Source: Aquibacillus halophilus
Lineage (GTDB): Bacteria; Bacillota; Bacilli; Bacillales; Amphibacillaceae
DNA length: 64,000 nt
Reading direction: 5' to 3'
Assembly (NCBI RefSeq): GCF_009649745.1
Contig: NZ_WJNG01000011.1
Location: forward strand, 62,001 to 126,000
The translations under genes and the position numbers were made by a program. Each line of letters starts with the position of its first letter. Within the stretch, counting starts at the first letter, position 1. The notes beneath the pieces were generated by a model, which saw only the letters and a program-made list of their open reading frames with translations, did no database searches and was not told where the DNA came from. Positions 8,971 through 17,862 of this stretch are shown here, piece by piece.

Positions 8971-9168
8971 ATTTCTACAAGATGTAGTATTAAATTTTAT
9001 TAATTGTTACAATATATTGAATTTATCACAAACAATCTTTTCTTGCAATGCATATTTTTTCCTATAAAAAATATATTAATAGTTTATGCCTAGCCGAATA
9101 AGTATAATTAAAGGAGGTCTTAAAACAGGTATCGAATATAATTAGTTAACATGAAAGGATGATTCAAA

Positions 9169-10041
9169 TTGGAGATAAAGACATACAAAATTGGATTTAT
9201 TGGTGCTGGAGTCATGGGGAAAAGTATGGCGAAAAACTTATTACAAGCAGGATATAACTTAAATACATATACACGAACAAAATCTAAGGCTGTTGAATTA
9301 ATTGAGCTAGGTGCGACTTGGAAAGATTCTGTCGCAGAATTGGCTTCAGATTCAGACATTGTAATCTCGATAGTTGGTTATCCAAGTGACGTCGAACAAA
9401 TTTATTTAAGTGAAAATGGGGTACTAAATAATTTAAAATCAGGTTCTTATATAATTGACATGACTACGTCCAGCCCGTTACTCACTGAAAAAATTGCTTC
9501 CATTGCTAAAGAAAAGGGAATTCACTCGTTAGATGCCCCCGTGTCAGGTGGTGACATTGGGGCAAGAAACGGAAAGCTTACCATTATGGTTGGGGGTGAA
9601 CAACAGGCATTTAAAACTGTACTCCCTCTCTTTCAAGTTATGGGTGAAAATATAATTCTACAGGGAGAATCAGGGGCGGGACAGCATACAAAAATGTGTA
9701 ATCAAATCACTATTGCTTCTAATATGATCGGTGTCTGTGAGGCAATTACATATGCTGAGAAGGCAGGCTTAAATCCAGAACGAGTATTAGAAAGCATTAC
9801 CACTGGTGCAGCTGGAAGTTGGTCACTAACTAATCTTGCTCCTAGGATGATTAAAGGTGATTATGAACCAGGTTTCTATGTGAAACATTTTATTAAAGAT
9901 ATGACTATAGCACTTGAAACTGCAAAAGAAATGAATTTAACAACACCAGGATTAGAACTTTCACTTTCTCTCTACCAAAGGTTAGCAGAAAGCGGAGAAG
10001 AGGATAGTGGGACACAAGCATTGATCAAGTTGTTTAAATAG
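9169..10041 (+). CDS. NAD(P)-dependent oxidoreductase of the 3-hydroxyisobutyrate dehydrogenase family
   Basis: 290 residues. An N-terminal Rossmann fold with GFIGAGVMGKSMAKNL (residues ~8-23) is followed by the substrate-binding signature DAPVSGGDIGARNG near residue 124 and the catalytic Lys in GAGQHTKMCNQ near 172. The helical C-terminal half is standard. Members oxidise beta-hydroxyacids or reduce small semialdehydes such as glyoxylate, succinic or tartronate semialdehyde; the substrate cannot be chosen from sequence. The TTG start at 9169 has AAAGGATG about eight bases upstream. Single gene, ended by the hairpin at 10053. Confidence 0.88.
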   Translation: MEIKTYKIGFIGAGVMGKSMAKNLLQAGYNLNTYTRTKSKAVELIELGATWKDSVAELASDSDIVISIVGYPSDVEQIYLSENGVLNNLKSGSYIIDMTTSSPLLTEKIASIAKEKGIHSLDAPVSGGDIGARNGKLTIMVGGEQQAFKTVLPLFQVMGENIILQGESGAGQHTKMCNQITIASNMIGVCEAITYAEKAGLNPERVLESITTGAAGSWSLTNLAPRMIKGDYEPGFYVKHFIKDMTIALETAKEMNLTTPGLELSLSLYQRLAESGEEDSGTQALIKLFK

Positions 10042-10052
10042 GAAGCAGAAAT

Positions 10053-10083
10053 AAAAATTCACCTATAACTAGGTGAATTTTTT
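10053..10083. terminator. Bidirectional intrinsic terminator
   Basis: AAAATTCACCT and AGGTGAATTTT form a stem with a short loop between two convergent genes. The A tract and T tract on either side allow termination in both directions. Confidence 0.8.
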
Positions 10084-10384
10084 AATCTTCTTTATTGTTG
10101 TTTGTTTGTTGCGTGACAACAAAAGCTAGGTCATCATTACCAAATAGTTGTAGCACCCCTAATACTGATTCAACAGCTATGTCCTCTGACTCTTGTTTCG
10201 TTACTGTTAAATCAATTGCCTCCAGTAAAGCTGGGTTTTTACCTTGTGTCGGATAAGCTTCCAAATATAATTCAAACGGGTCCAAGTCATTATTTATACA
10301 CCATTGTGCAAATACTAATATCATCATTTTCTCGTCCTGTTGATACTGCTCAATTATTTTATCTTCTAGTTCTTTATTACTCAT
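10082..10384 (-). CDS. Conserved hypothetical small acidic protein
   Basis: About 100 residues, rich in Glu, Asp and Gln, with no membrane segment or signal peptide. The middle contains WCINNDLDPFELYLEAYP, which looks like a helical, non-enzymatic protein; I do not recognise the family. The start is set at 10384 (MSNKELED) because AAGGAGGG lies about eight bases upstream; upstream in-frame ATGs at 10420 and 10390 are less well spaced. It lies next to dispersed repeat copy A. Function unknown. Confidence 0.65.
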   Translation of the reverse strand: MSNKELEDKIIEQYQQDEKMMILVFAQWCINNDLDPFELYLEAYPTQGKNPALLEAIDLTVTKQESEDIAVESVLGVLQLFGNDDLAFVVTQQTNNNKED

Positions 10385-10408
10385 TATCATACCCTCCTTA
10401 GTTTTAGG

Positions 10409-11008
10409 TTTTTTTGACACAATATCTATAGACTCCGAAGTAACTATCTGACTTCCTTACGGTCTTTATGGGAATAGTGCTATCTAACCGCTGAGGAAAA
10501 ACACTCCATTTCCATGGGGAACGCCTCAGCCTCCTCGCTCGTAAAGAACATTCACTGCGGGGTCTTCAGACTGTTCCTTTCCCATAGGACCAGAAATGAC
10601 ATCCGTGAATTTGCAACACACGAAGAAAATTGCTTTATATTTTCGAGGAGTGTCGTATTTTTCCTCCGCTTAAAGTAGCTTTCTATTCAAATGAGATGAA
10701 CTCAAAAAAACGTTTATTTCATTAAACATTACTACTCATTATTTTGTATATTTCATTGCGTGGAGGTTTCTATTTTTTTTATGAGTCTTCGTGTATTTCC
10801 AACGCTAGTATAGTGTTGGATTTGATAACTACATTATATAATGGTGATTGGAGCGGGGGCAGTCGACTCCAGCGGGAAAAGCGACGGTTGAAAATCCCGG
10901 AGGAAGCGGTTTTCTTCCGAGGAAGTTGAAGCGTTGCCCGCGGAAAGCGGCTGCCCGGAGTGAGAGTCATCATAGCAGTTACGTCGCAATTTACATCAAC
11001 TGCGACAA
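10409..11008. repeat. Dispersed composite repeat, copy A (about 600 bp)
   Basis: Intergenic, non-coding block related to those at 21.5 kb and 49.3 kb. It begins with TTTTTTGACACAATATCTAT, also seen at the left end of copy C. A large hairpin module (10490-10669) follows, built from GCTGAGGAAAAA and TTTTTCCTCCGC arms. An AT-rich middle contains the small hairpin CAACGCTAGTATAGTGTTG. A GC-rich module (10844-10962) contains GGGGGCAGTCG and GCGGCTGCCCGG. The right end AGCAGTTACGTCGCA is the inverse of the left end of copy B. Open frames inside it are by-products of the repeat. No transposase is present. Confidence 0.8.
10490..10669. repeat. Large hairpin module inside repeat copy A
   Basis: The left arm 10490-10507 (GCTGAGGAAAAACACTCC) is complementary to the right arm 10647-10669 apart from a 5-base bulge and one mismatch. 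Compared with copy B, two pairs near the base of the stem differ in a compensatory way (A-T here for C-G in B, and G-C here for T-A). The loop holds about 60 extra bases relative to B. Confidence 0.7.
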
Positions 11009-11043
11009 TTATATAACAACAAAATTCACATAGAGTTATTAAC

Positions 11044-11074
11044 TAAAAAGAGTGCATCTCCCTAGGAGATACAC
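11044..11074 (-). terminator. Intrinsic terminator of the cold-shock gene
   Basis: On the minus strand, GTGTATCTCC and GGAGATGCAC form a stem across the loop TA, followed by TCTTTTTAG. It lies about 27 bases after the csp stop codon. Confidence 0.8.
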
Positions 11075-11100
11075 CCTTGTTCGCTTGTATAATAAAATTA

Positions 11101-11298
11101 TTACAGACGAGTTACGTTAGCCGCTTGTGGTCCACGGTTACCTTCAACGATTTCAAATTCAACTTCTTGACCTTCATCAAGAGTCTTGAAACCATCAGTT
11201 TGAATAGCTGAGAAATGTACGAATACGTCATCCCCATCTTCTCTTTCGATAAATCCAAACCCTTTGTCTGCATTAAACCATTTTACTTTTCCTGTCAT
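11101..11298 (-). CDS. Cold-shock protein, CspA family
   Basis: 65 residues, the usual length. The RNP1 motif KGFGFI and RNP2 motif VFVHF are intact, and the protein starts [16 protein letters not shown]. It is a single OB-fold RNA chaperone that binds single-stranded RNA and DNA in the cytoplasm and keeps mRNA unfolded at low temperature. An AAGGAGG ribosome site lies eight bases upstream of the ATG. The roughly 160-base AT-rich upstream region may provide the long 5' leader common in this family. Which Bacillus paralogue (CspB, C or D) it matches cannot be fixed by eye. Confidence 0.95.
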   Translation of the reverse strand: MTGKVKWFNADKGFGFIEREDGDDVFVHFSAIQTDGFKTLDEGQEVEFEIVEGNRGPQAANVTRL

Positions 11299-11485
11299 TT
11301 TAAATGACCTCCTTACAATTAGAAGTACAAAGTAATTGAATCAAGATATTACCTTTACACCACTTATTGTTAAGAGACCGTAAAGAAATATTCAACAATC
11401 AATTTCCTTTTGCTCTTTAAATTTACTACTTTTATCCAGAAAAAGCAAGATTAGTTACTCAAAAACTGTACCCGAAAATTCGACA

Positions 11486-11515
11486 TTGATTTTATGGTCT
11501 AAATGTTGGTATAAT
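11486..11515 (+). promoter_or_regulatory. Sigma-A-type promoter for the trhO gene
   Basis: TTGATT at 11486 and TATAAT at 11510 are separated by 18 bases, and the -10 is extended (TGGTATAAT). It lies about 80 bases before the trhO start, so the leader is around 80 bases. The rest of 11299-11602 shows only the divergent cold-shock leader. Confidence 0.7.
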
Positions 11516-11602
11516 ATATTTCTTGCAAGAGACAATGTAAATAAAAATCGACCTAAACACGTTTATATCTTGCAAATATGAATGGATAGGTGGTAATTAA
11601 AC

Positions 11603-12577
11603 ATGGAAAAGGAAATGAATTATCAAGTATTACTGTATTACAACTATGTTCACATTGAAGATCCCGAGGCTTTTGCCGCTGAGCATTTGCAGTTTTGTAA
11701 GGACCTTGAATTAAAAGGACGAATCTTGGTTGCAAACGAAGGAATTAATGGCACTGTTTCCGGTACAGTCGAACAGACAAATAAGTATATAGAAGCAATG
11801 CATAATGATCCTCTATTTTCAGACATGGTCTTTAAAATTGATGTAGCAGATGGTCATGCATTTAAAAAGATGCACGTGCGACCACGCCCTGAACTTGTTA
11901 CACTTCGTTTAGAAGATGATGTTAACCCTAAAGAAACTACAGGTAAGTATTTGAGTCCTCAAGAGTTTTTTGAAGCAATGCAGGATGAAGATACAGTTGT
12001 TTTAGATGCTAGAAATGATTATGAATATGATCTCGGTCATTTTAGAGGAGCAATTCGCCCTGACATTGAAACCTTTCGCGATTTACCTAAATGGGTTAGA
12101 GAAAACAAAGATAAAATAGAAGGCAAGAAAATCCTGACTTATTGTACTGGTGGTATTCGATGCGAAAAATTCTCGGGCTGGTTGGTAAAGGAAGGCTATG
12201 AGGATGTAGGGCAACTGCATGGTGGTATTGTCACATATGGAAAAGATTCTGAAGTACAAGGTCAGCTTTGGGATGGCCAACTATATGTATTTGATGAACG
12301 TATTAATGTACCAATTAACCGCAAGGAACATGTCATTGTCGGTAAGGACTACTTTGATGGCAAGCCTTGTGAACGATATGTAAATTGCGCCAAACCGGAA
12401 TGTAATAAACAAATTCTTTGCTCTGAAGAAAATGAGCATAAATATATGCGTGGTTGCACTCACGAATGCCGTGTTTCTCCTAGAAACATGTACGTTGAGG
12501 AGCACAACTTATCTCAAGAGGAAATTGATGCTAGACTGAATAAAATTGAACAAGAAGATGGGATTACACAATCCTAA
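11603..12577 (+). CDS. trhO: Rhodanese-domain tRNA uridine(34) hydroxylase, TrhO/YbfQ type
   Basis: 324 residues. An N-terminal ferredoxin-like domain (residues 1-95, with [16 protein letters not shown]) is followed by a central rhodanese domain whose catalytic Cys sits in [10 protein letters not shown] near residue 183. A C-terminal Cys-rich segment ([10 protein letters not shown]-like and CTHECR motifs) completes the family pattern. Members of the YceA/YbfQ group carry out prephenate-independent 5-hydroxylation of U34 in tRNA. The ATG at 11603 has GGTGG nine bases upstream; a second ATG at 11615 is less well placed. Single-gene unit with its own promoter and terminator. Confidence 0.88.
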   Translation: MEKEMNYQVLLYYNYVHIEDPEAFAAEHLQFCKDLELKGRILVANEGINGTVSGTVEQTNKYIEAMHNDPLFSDMVFKIDVADGHAFKKMHVRPRPELVTLRLEDDVNPKETTGKYLSPQEFFEAMQDEDTVVLDARNDYEYDLGHFRGAIRPDIETFRDLPKWVRENKDKIEGKKILTYCTGGIRCEKFSGWLVKEGYEDVGQLHGGIVTYGKDSEVQGQLWDGQLYVFDERINVPINRKEHVIVGKDYFDGKPCERYVNCAKPECNKQILCSEENEHKYMRGCTHECRVSPRNMYVEEHNLSQEEIDARLNKIEQEDGITQS

Positions 12578-12580
12578 CTA

Positions 12581-12610
12581 ACAGACGACCGTTTCGGTCG
12601 TCTGTTTTTT
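12581..12610 (+). terminator. Intrinsic terminator of trhO
   Basis: ACAGACGACC and GGTCGTCTGT form a strong stem with a five-base loop and are followed by a run of T immediately after the trhO stop. Confidence 0.9.
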
Positions 12611-12727
12611 CGTTTTTATTAACAACACCCATTGATTTTCTCTTCTATCCTTCTTGATTTACCTCTACTTTGACATTCTTTTGTTCAATTGGTATGTTTC
12701 ATGTAATCCAAGGGAGGAGAATGGCGG

Positions 12728-13201
12728 ATGTCTATATATGATTACACAGTTAAAACAATATTAGGTGAAGAAGAATCATTAGCTGATTATAAAGGGAAGG
12801 TTTTATTAATCGTTAACACGGCAAGTAAATGTGGATTTGCTCCACAATTTGAAGGATTACAAAAACTTTATGATAATTTTAAGGATGAGGGATTAGTAAT
12901 ACTTGGCTTTCCGAGTAACCAATTTATGAATCAGGAACCAGGATCTGATAATGATATCCAAGATTTTTGTAAAATAAATTACGGTGTGAATTTTCCGATG
13001 TTTAGTAAAACTGATGTAAAAGGGAAAAATGCACATCCACTATTTCAACACTTAATGAAAGAAGCACCAGGGATTGTTTCAAACCAAATAAAATGGAATT
13101 TCACAAAGTTCTTAGTGGACAAGAATGGTAATGTTCAAAAGCGATATGCTCCAAAAACTAAACCAGAGAACATCGAGTCGGATATTAAAGCTTTACTATA
13201 A
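12728..13201 (+). CDS. Glutathione peroxidase family protein (Cys form)
   Basis: 157 residues with a thioredoxin fold. The peroxidatic site is NTASKCGF, with a plain TGT cysteine codon where mammalian enzymes have selenocysteine. The conserved Gln lies in FPSNQF and the conserved Trp in KWNFTKFLVD. Bacterial members of this BsaA/GpxA type usually use thioredoxin to reduce hydrogen and lipid peroxides. The ATG at 12728 follows GGGAGGAG at good spacing. It is a single cytoplasmic antioxidant gene followed by a terminator. Confidence 0.93.
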   Translation: MSIYDYTVKTILGEEESLADYKGKVLLIVNTASKCGFAPQFEGLQKLYDNFKDEGLVILGFPSNQFMNQEPGSDNDIQDFCKINYGVNFPMFSKTDVKGKNAHPLFQHLMKEAPGIVSNQIKWNFTKFLVDKNGNVQKRYAPKTKPENIESDIKALL

Positions 13202-13210
13202 TCTACAAAA

Positions 13211-13235
13211 TCACTTCTCTTCAGAGGTGATTTTT
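13211..13235 (+). terminator. Intrinsic terminator of the glutathione peroxidase gene
   Basis: TCACTTCT and AGAGGTGA form a short stem with a CTTC-like loop, followed by TTTTTACTTTT. Confidence 0.7.
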
Positions 13236-13379
13236 ACTTTTAACAAAAATACAATCCTTTAAATCGCAACTGCCCAGTTATATCTTTGAAAATATATTCA
13301 TCAAAACAGTATGTTTTAGGAGTTGTCCAATATATTTATTATAAGATACTTTTAACGTCACTTAAACTAGGGGTTATCT

Positions 13380-13937
13380 ATGATAGAATTTATTTTTGAA
13401 TACCGATGGTTAATCCTTATAGGGTCAGAGGTGATTTTTTGGTGTACATTTATCATTTTTTTAGTATTGCGATACTTGTATGATTCTAAAGCACAAAACT
13501 TGTTCCTTGCCTTATCTATATTAAATCAGTTTCTAAATATCCCTCTTGCTGCTTTAGACTATTACAATATTCAACGTATTTCCTTCTTCCAAATCAGTGT
13601 ATTATTTATATATATTTATGCTATAACACGTGGGCGTAAGGATATGTATAAACTTGATCTATTTATCCTAAGAAAAGTTGCTAAGATTAAAAATAACTCT
13701 GGTAGGGGTATTAATTGTAGACCACTTGAAAACGCATCCGGGCTTATCCATGCCAAAATAGAAAGACAGAAATTTTATATTCATTTATTACTCTATTTGT
13801 TAACACACGTGTTTTTCTTTTTTTCCAACCCTCAATATAGTATCATAAGCATGTTTTGGTCTGTTTTTTTATTGATTGATGCCTTGTGGTCATTCTCTTT
13901 TACCTTTTTTCGATATGATAAAAACAAGCAATTATAG
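13380..13937 (+). CDS. Hypothetical integral membrane protein
   Basis: 185 residues, strongly hydrophobic. Four to five helices are apparent: residues ~10-30, 40-58, 68-85, 137-152 and 158-178. A basic loop in the middle (RGRKDMYKLDLFILRKVAKI) probably faces the cytoplasm. No motif ties it to a known family. It stands alone between the glutathione peroxidase and the riboflavin operon, with its own terminator. ATG 13380 follows CTAGGGG. Function unknown. Confidence 0.7.
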   Translation: MIEFIFEYRWLILIGSEVIFWCTFIIFLVLRYLYDSKAQNLFLALSILNQFLNIPLAALDYYNIQRISFFQISVLFIYIYAITRGRKDMYKLDLFILRKVAKIKNNSGRGINCRPLENASGLIHAKIERQKFYIHLLLYLLTHVFFFFSNPQYSIISMFWSVFLLIDALWSFSFTFFRYDKNKQL

Positions 13938-13953
13938 ATATTCTTTTATAATT

Positions 13954-13996
13954 AAAGAGCGGGAGCAGCTTAGTTGAAAGCTACTCCCGCTCTTTA
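13954..13996. terminator. Bidirectional terminator between membrane protein and ribH
   Basis: AAAGAGCGGGAGCAGCTT and its near-complement flank a short loop. T runs are available on both strands, so it ends both the membrane-protein transcript and the rib operon. Confidence 0.85.
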
Positions 13997-14012
13997 TTAG
14001 TATTTATTTTTG

Positions 14013-14480
14013 TTAATCAAGTGATCTCATTAGATTAGCCATTTCTACTGCTGAAACGGCTGCTTCAGCACCTTTATTGCCGGCTTTGGTACCAGCCCTC
14101 TCAATTGCTTGTTCAATATTTTCGGTAGTTAGTACACCAAATATAACTGGTAGATTCTCTTGCATTGAGACATTTGCTACACCTTTTGCTACTTCACTAC
14201 AAACATAATCAAAATGCGGGGTAGAGCCTCTAATAACCGTTCCAAGTGTGATAACAGCATCGTATTTACCTGAAGTAGCCATCTTCTTTGCTACTAACGG
14301 TATTTCAAATGCACCTGGAACCCATGCAATGGATATATCTTCTTCTTTTACGCCGTGCCTTCTTAGTGTATCTTCTGCACCGCCTAGTAATTTACTAGTA
14401 ATGAACTCATTAAATCTCCCTACAACAATTCCAATTTTTAAATCTGTACCAACTAAGTTGCCTTCAAAAATAGTACCCAT
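14013..14480 (-). CDS. ribH: 6,7-dimethyl-8-ribityllumazine synthase
   Basis: 155 residues, the standard length. It condenses 3,4-dihydroxy-2-butanone 4-phosphate with the pyrimidine intermediate to give lumazine. Signatures are [21 protein letters not shown], the substrate loop [14 protein letters not shown] with its catalytic His, and [12 protein letters not shown]. It forms icosahedral shells that can enclose riboflavin synthase. Last gene of ribD-ribE-ribBA-ribH, 12 bases after ribBA, so it is under the FMN riboswitch. Confidence 0.97.
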   Translation of the reverse strand: MGTIFEGNLVGTDLKIGIVVGRFNEFITSKLLGGAEDTLRRHGVKEEDISIAWVPGAFEIPLVAKKMATSGKYDAVITLGTVIRGSTPHFDYVCSEVAKGVANVSMQENLPVIFGVLTTENIEQAIERAGTKAGNKGAEAAVSAVEMANLMRSLD

Positions 14481-14492
14481 GTTAATTTCCCC

Positions 14493-15686
14493 CTAATATT
14501 TTAATAAATGTTTTAGTTTTTTAGCTTTTGTTTCCAAATATTTTTCATTATCTTTATTACTAGGAATTTGAATTGCTTCCCGTTCTACTACCTCTAATCC
14601 ATAATCGCCCATTCCAGAGATCTTTCTTGGATTATTTGTTAATAGCCTAATCTTTTTCAATCCTAAGTCTTTTAAAATTTGAGCACTAACAGCGTAGTCC
14701 CTTAAATCATCCGGAAAACCAAGTTGGTGATTTGCTTCTACGGTATCGAAGCCTTGCTCCTGTAACTTATATGCTTTTAGCTTATTTAATAAGCCAATTC
14801 CTCTTCCTTCTTGTCTCATATAAACGAGCACACCTTTACCAGCATCCTCGATTTGGAGTAAGGCTTTTTCCAATTGAGGGCCACAATCACAACGATGCGA
14901 ACCGAAAACATCACCAGTTAAACACTCGGAATGGATCCTTACTAGCACAGCTTCATCTGGGTGAAATTCACCTTTAAATAAAGCTAGGTGCTCCTTACCA
15001 GTAAATTTTTCGGTATAGGCAGCAAGCTTGAAGTCGCCGAATTCAGTCGGGAGATTAATTTCAATTTCTTTTTCTACCAGTTTGTCATGTAGCTTTTTGT
15101 ACGAGATAAGATCCTTGATGGTAATCATTGACATATCATGTTTAGTTGCGAACTCTTCAAGCTCCGGAACACGTGCCATTGTTCCGTCATCATTCATGAT
15201 TTCACAGATGACTCCAACTGGATCAGATCCAGCAAGTCTCGCTAAATCAATAGCAGCTTCAGTATGTCCGGACCTTTCTAAAACACCCGCTTCTTTTGCT
15301 ATTAGCGGAAAGATATGACCTGGACGTTTAAAATCAGTAGGCAACGTTTCCTCGTCCAAGAACATTCTAATCGTCAATGCACGTTCTTGGGCGCTGATTC
15401 CTGTATGAGTTGTTTTATAATCGACACTAACGGTAAAAGCAGTACCGTGGGCATCCGTATTATTGGCTACCATTGAGTCTAATTCAAACTTCTTAGCAAA
15501 GCTCTCCGACATTGGAGTACATATAAGCCCTCGTCCTTCTTTAGCCATAAAATTAATGGCTTCTGGTGTGGCATGCTCAGCCAAAAGAACAAAGTCACCT
15601 TCATTTTCACGGTCCTCGTCATCTACCACAATAATCATTTTTCCTTCTTTTAACTCTTCAATAGCTTTATCGATTGTTTGAAACAT
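14493..15686 (-). CDS. ribBA: Bifunctional 3,4-dihydroxy-2-butanone 4-phosphate synthase / GTP cyclohydrolase II
   Basis: 397 residues in two domains. The N-terminal RibB half (1-200) has [11 protein letters not shown] and [16 protein letters not shown]. The C-terminal RibA half (205-397) has the zinc triad region [15 protein letters not shown] and the arginine-containing RQEGRGIGL. Together they start both branches of riboflavin synthesis, from ribulose 5-phosphate and from GTP. It sits between ribE and ribH in the FMN-controlled operon. Confidence 0.97.
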   Translation of the reverse strand: MFQTIDKAIEELKEGKMIIVVDDEDRENEGDFVLLAEHATPEAINFMAKEGRGLICTPMSESFAKKFELDSMVANNTDAHGTAFTVSVDYKTTHTGISAQERALTIRMFLDEETLPTDFKRPGHIFPLIAKEAGVLERSGHTEAAIDLARLAGSDPVGVICEIMNDDGTMARVPELEEFATKHDMSMITIKDLISYKKLHDKLVEKEIEINLPTEFGDFKLAAYTEKFTGKEHLALFKGEFHPDEAVLVRIHSECLTGDVFGSHRCDCGPQLEKALLQIEDAGKGVLVYMRQEGRGIGLLNKLKAYKLQEQGFDTVEANHQLGFPDDLRDYAVSAQILKDLGLKKIRLLTNNPRKISGMGDYGLEVVEREAIQIPSNKDNEKYLETKAKKLKHLLKY

Positions 15687-15701
15687 AAGAATATTCCCTC
15701 C

Positions 15702-16355
15702 TTAAAAACCGTATTGCTGAAGCTTTTCCATTGTGATACTTTCATCTCTAGTACTTTTATTTTCTTTTTTAGCTGAAATTAATCGTTCCATGTACTTGGC
15801 TAGCATGTCGTACTCAACATTAACAATATCTCCCTGTCTCTTTTCTCCTAATACTGTTGCTCTTTGAGTCTCAGGAATAAGAGAGATAATAAATCCATCT
15901 TCCTTAACGCCAAATACTGTTAGAGAGGTTCCATCAACACAAATAGATCCTTTTAGAGTGACATAATGCAATCCTTCATCAGAGAGTTTAATATAGATAT
16001 ATAGCGCATTATCTTCCGTCCATGTTCGTTTAATTTCACCTACAGTATCAACGTGACCTGAAACAAAATGCCCTCCAAACCTACCAGATGCACTCATCGC
16101 TCTTTCTAAATTTATCTGAGAACCTATCTTAATAGTCGCTAATGAAGACCCTCTAAAAGTTTCTGGAATGACGTCAACGGAAAACCAATTGTTACCAAAT
16201 GATGTTACTGTTAAACAAACTCCATTTACAGCTATACTGTCTCCAATTGAAACATCTGATGTTACTGTAGTCGCTTCAATAATTAGAGTTAGAGAGCTTT
16301 TATTTTTATTTATACTTTTAACTTGCCCTTTTTCTTCTACAATACCTGTAAACAC
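15702..16355 (-). CDS. ribE: Riboflavin synthase, alpha subunit
   Basis: 217 residues with two lumazine-binding repeats. The first begins MFTGIVEEKG and contains GDSIAVNGVCLTV; the second contains GHVDTVG and GSICVDGTSLTV. It dismutates two lumazines to riboflavin and the pyrimidine, which is recycled by RibH. The start is GTG at 16355, immediately after the ribD stop, indicating tight translational coupling. Confidence 0.96.
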   Translation of the reverse strand: MFTGIVEEKGQVKSINKNKSSLTLIIEATTVTSDVSIGDSIAVNGVCLTVTSFGNNWFSVDVIPETFRGSSLATIKIGSQINLERAMSASGRFGGHFVSGHVDTVGEIKRTWTEDNALYIYIKLSDEGLHYVTLKGSICVDGTSLTVFGVKEDGFIISLIPETQRATVLGEKRQGDIVNVEYDMLAKYMERLISAKKENKSTRDESITMEKLQQYGF

Positions 16356-17444
16356 TTACTCTTCCTCCTTCTTTGGTCGAGCAGTAATTTTAATATCTGG
16401 ACCTATATTTTCTATTTTTTCGATCTCTAGATTTATCGCATCCTTCATCCAATGGGGAGATTCCCCACCTACGGTCGTTAGAGCGTTTTTACCACCAAGT
16501 AATTTTGGTGCAATATACCAATGGCATTCGTTAAATAAACCTTTCGCTACAAAAGCACCCTGAATCGTGCTCCCACCTTCTACGTATAACGACTGAATAT
16601 TTTGTTCACCTAACAGATTTAGTACATCTTCTATTTTTATATTCTCCGTGGTTAACTGAAAAAGCCTTATATTTGGGTACTCGACTGAAAAGGTATCTAT
16701 ATCTGCCTTTGAACCACATACAATCCATGTTGGTGCTTCATTTGACAACACGTTACTATTTCGGGTAATACGTAAATGTGTATCTAAAATTATTCGAATG
16801 GGATTTTTGCCACCTTGGGGCAACCTGGTGGTTAATTGAGGGTTATCTAGAAGAACCGTATTAATTCCAACAAGAATGGCATCATGAATATCTCGTTGTT
16901 TATGCACGTCTAACCTTGCCGCTGATGAGGTAATCCATTGACTATCACCAGTAGAAGTTGCTGTTTTACCATCAAGAGTCATGGCGGCCTTTAACGTTAC
17001 ATACGGTCTTTTTGATTGAATAAAATGAAAGAATTTACGATTTAATTCTTCTGCTCTTGTTTCCTGGAGGCCTACCTCAACCTCTATACCTGCTTGCCTT
17101 AATTTTTCGATTCCTCTACCAGCAACTGCCGGATTTGGATCTAAGCAAGCAACATATACCTTCTTAAGTTTGTGTTCGATGATCAAGTCAGCACATGGTG
17201 GCGTTTTACCATGGTGTGAACAAGGTTCAAGAGTAACATATATTTCTGCACCTTCAGCATTGATTCCTGCTTGTTTTAGTGCATGCACCTCTGCATGTTC
17301 TTTTCCTGGCTCTAAGTGGCTACCAATTCCTATGATCTTTCCGTTTTTTACAACTACAGAACCAACGGATGGATTTGGACTTGTTTGGCCGATAGTAGCC
17401 TCAGCAACAGAGAGTGCTAGGTTCATGTATTCTTCCTTTGTCAT
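16356..17444 (-). CDS. ribD: Bifunctional diaminohydroxyphosphoribosylaminopyrimidine deaminase / 5-amino-6-(5-phosphoribosylamino)uracil reductase
   Basis: 362 residues. The N-terminal cytidine-deaminase-like domain shows the zinc site HAEVHAL and PCSHHGKTPPCADL, including the catalytic Glu. The C-terminal reductase domain begins near residue 150 (VTLKAAMTLDGK) and contains an NADPH site near YVEGGSTIQGAF. It carries out the second and third steps of riboflavin synthesis. First gene of the operon, about 45 bases after the leader terminator. Confidence 0.96.
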   Translation of the reverse strand: MTKEEYMNLALSVAEATIGQTSPNPSVGSVVVKNGKIIGIGSHLEPGKEHAEVHALKQAGINAEGAEIYVTLEPCSHHGKTPPCADLIIEHKLKKVYVACLDPNPAVAGRGIEKLRQAGIEVEVGLQETRAEELNRKFFHFIQSKRPYVTLKAAMTLDGKTATSTGDSQWITSSAARLDVHKQRDIHDAILVGINTVLLDNPQLTTRLPQGGKNPIRIILDTHLRITRNSNVLSNEAPTWIVCGSKADIDTFSVEYPNIRLFQLTTENIKIEDVLNLLGEQNIQSLYVEGGSTIQGAFVAKGLFNECHWYIAPKLLGGKNALTTVGGESPHWMKDAINLEIEKIENIGPDIKITARPKKEEE

Positions 17445-17478
17445 CGCATCACACCCCTTTCCATTTGATTGGAAGGGG

Positions 17479-17516
17479 AAACAAGAAAAGCCCCAGAATG
17501 AAAAATTCTGGGGCTT
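17479..17516 (-). terminator. Terminator of the rib operon FMN leader
   Basis: On the minus strand AAGCCCCAGAAT and ATTCTGGGGCTT form a perfect 12-bp stem with a five-base loop, followed by TTCTTGTTT. It lies between the FMN aptamer and ribD and would be formed when FMN is bound. Confidence 0.88.
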
Positions 17517-17560
17517 AGAATTAAAAGCAAATAAACGTACTAATGTACGTAGATTTTCCT

Positions 17561-17698
17561 TTTCTCATCCAGACTTTACTGTCGGCTTTGGAATTTCACC
17601 AAATCCACCTTCACACATTGTGCTCCGGGTCACGGACTAAAAACATAAATGTTTAACACCGCCGGTCGGGAATTTCACCCTGCCCCAAAGGAAATCCA
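17561..17698 (-). promoter_or_regulatory. FMN riboswitch (RFN element)
   Basis: Minus-strand reading shows the classic order: GGATTTCCTTTGGGGCAGGG, GTGAAATTCCCGACCGGCGG, AGTCCGTGAC, GGTGGATTTGGTGAAATTCC, then CCGACAGTAAAGTCTGGATG. These are the conserved arms of the six-helix FMN aptamer. It stands upstream of ribD-ribE-ribBA-ribH and works through the downstream terminator. A small hairpin ACGTACATTAGTACGT between the two could be part of the antiterminator. Confidence 0.97.
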
Positions 17699-17809
17699 TA
17701 TTCGATTATTTAAATTATATCACTTCACAATTTAAATTACATTAATTTGAATCACATGTTCACACATTTAACTTTTTTTACTACTCATAATAGAATTTCA
17801 TTCTCAATA

Positions 17810-17839
17810 AAAAGGCTGCGAATAAAGGGGAATCACAGC
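17810..17839 (-). terminator. Probable terminator of murB
   Basis: On the minus strand GCTGTGA and TCGCAGC (one wobble) form a stem with an 11-base loop, followed by CTTTTTATT, shortly after the murB stop. Confidence 0.6.
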
Positions 17840-17862
17840 TTTCATCAGATATTTCTTAAATT

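Noticed and set aside
10744-11033. Three open frames of 61-64 codons inside repeat copy A, both strands
   Set aside because: They lie within the GC-rich repeat module, their translations recur only because the repeat recurs (near 21779-21970 and 49477-49704), and none has a ribosome site or recognisable domain.
12728-13201. Selenoprotein form of glutathione peroxidase
   Set aside because: The active-site codon is TGT (Cys), not TGA, so no selenocysteine is involved.
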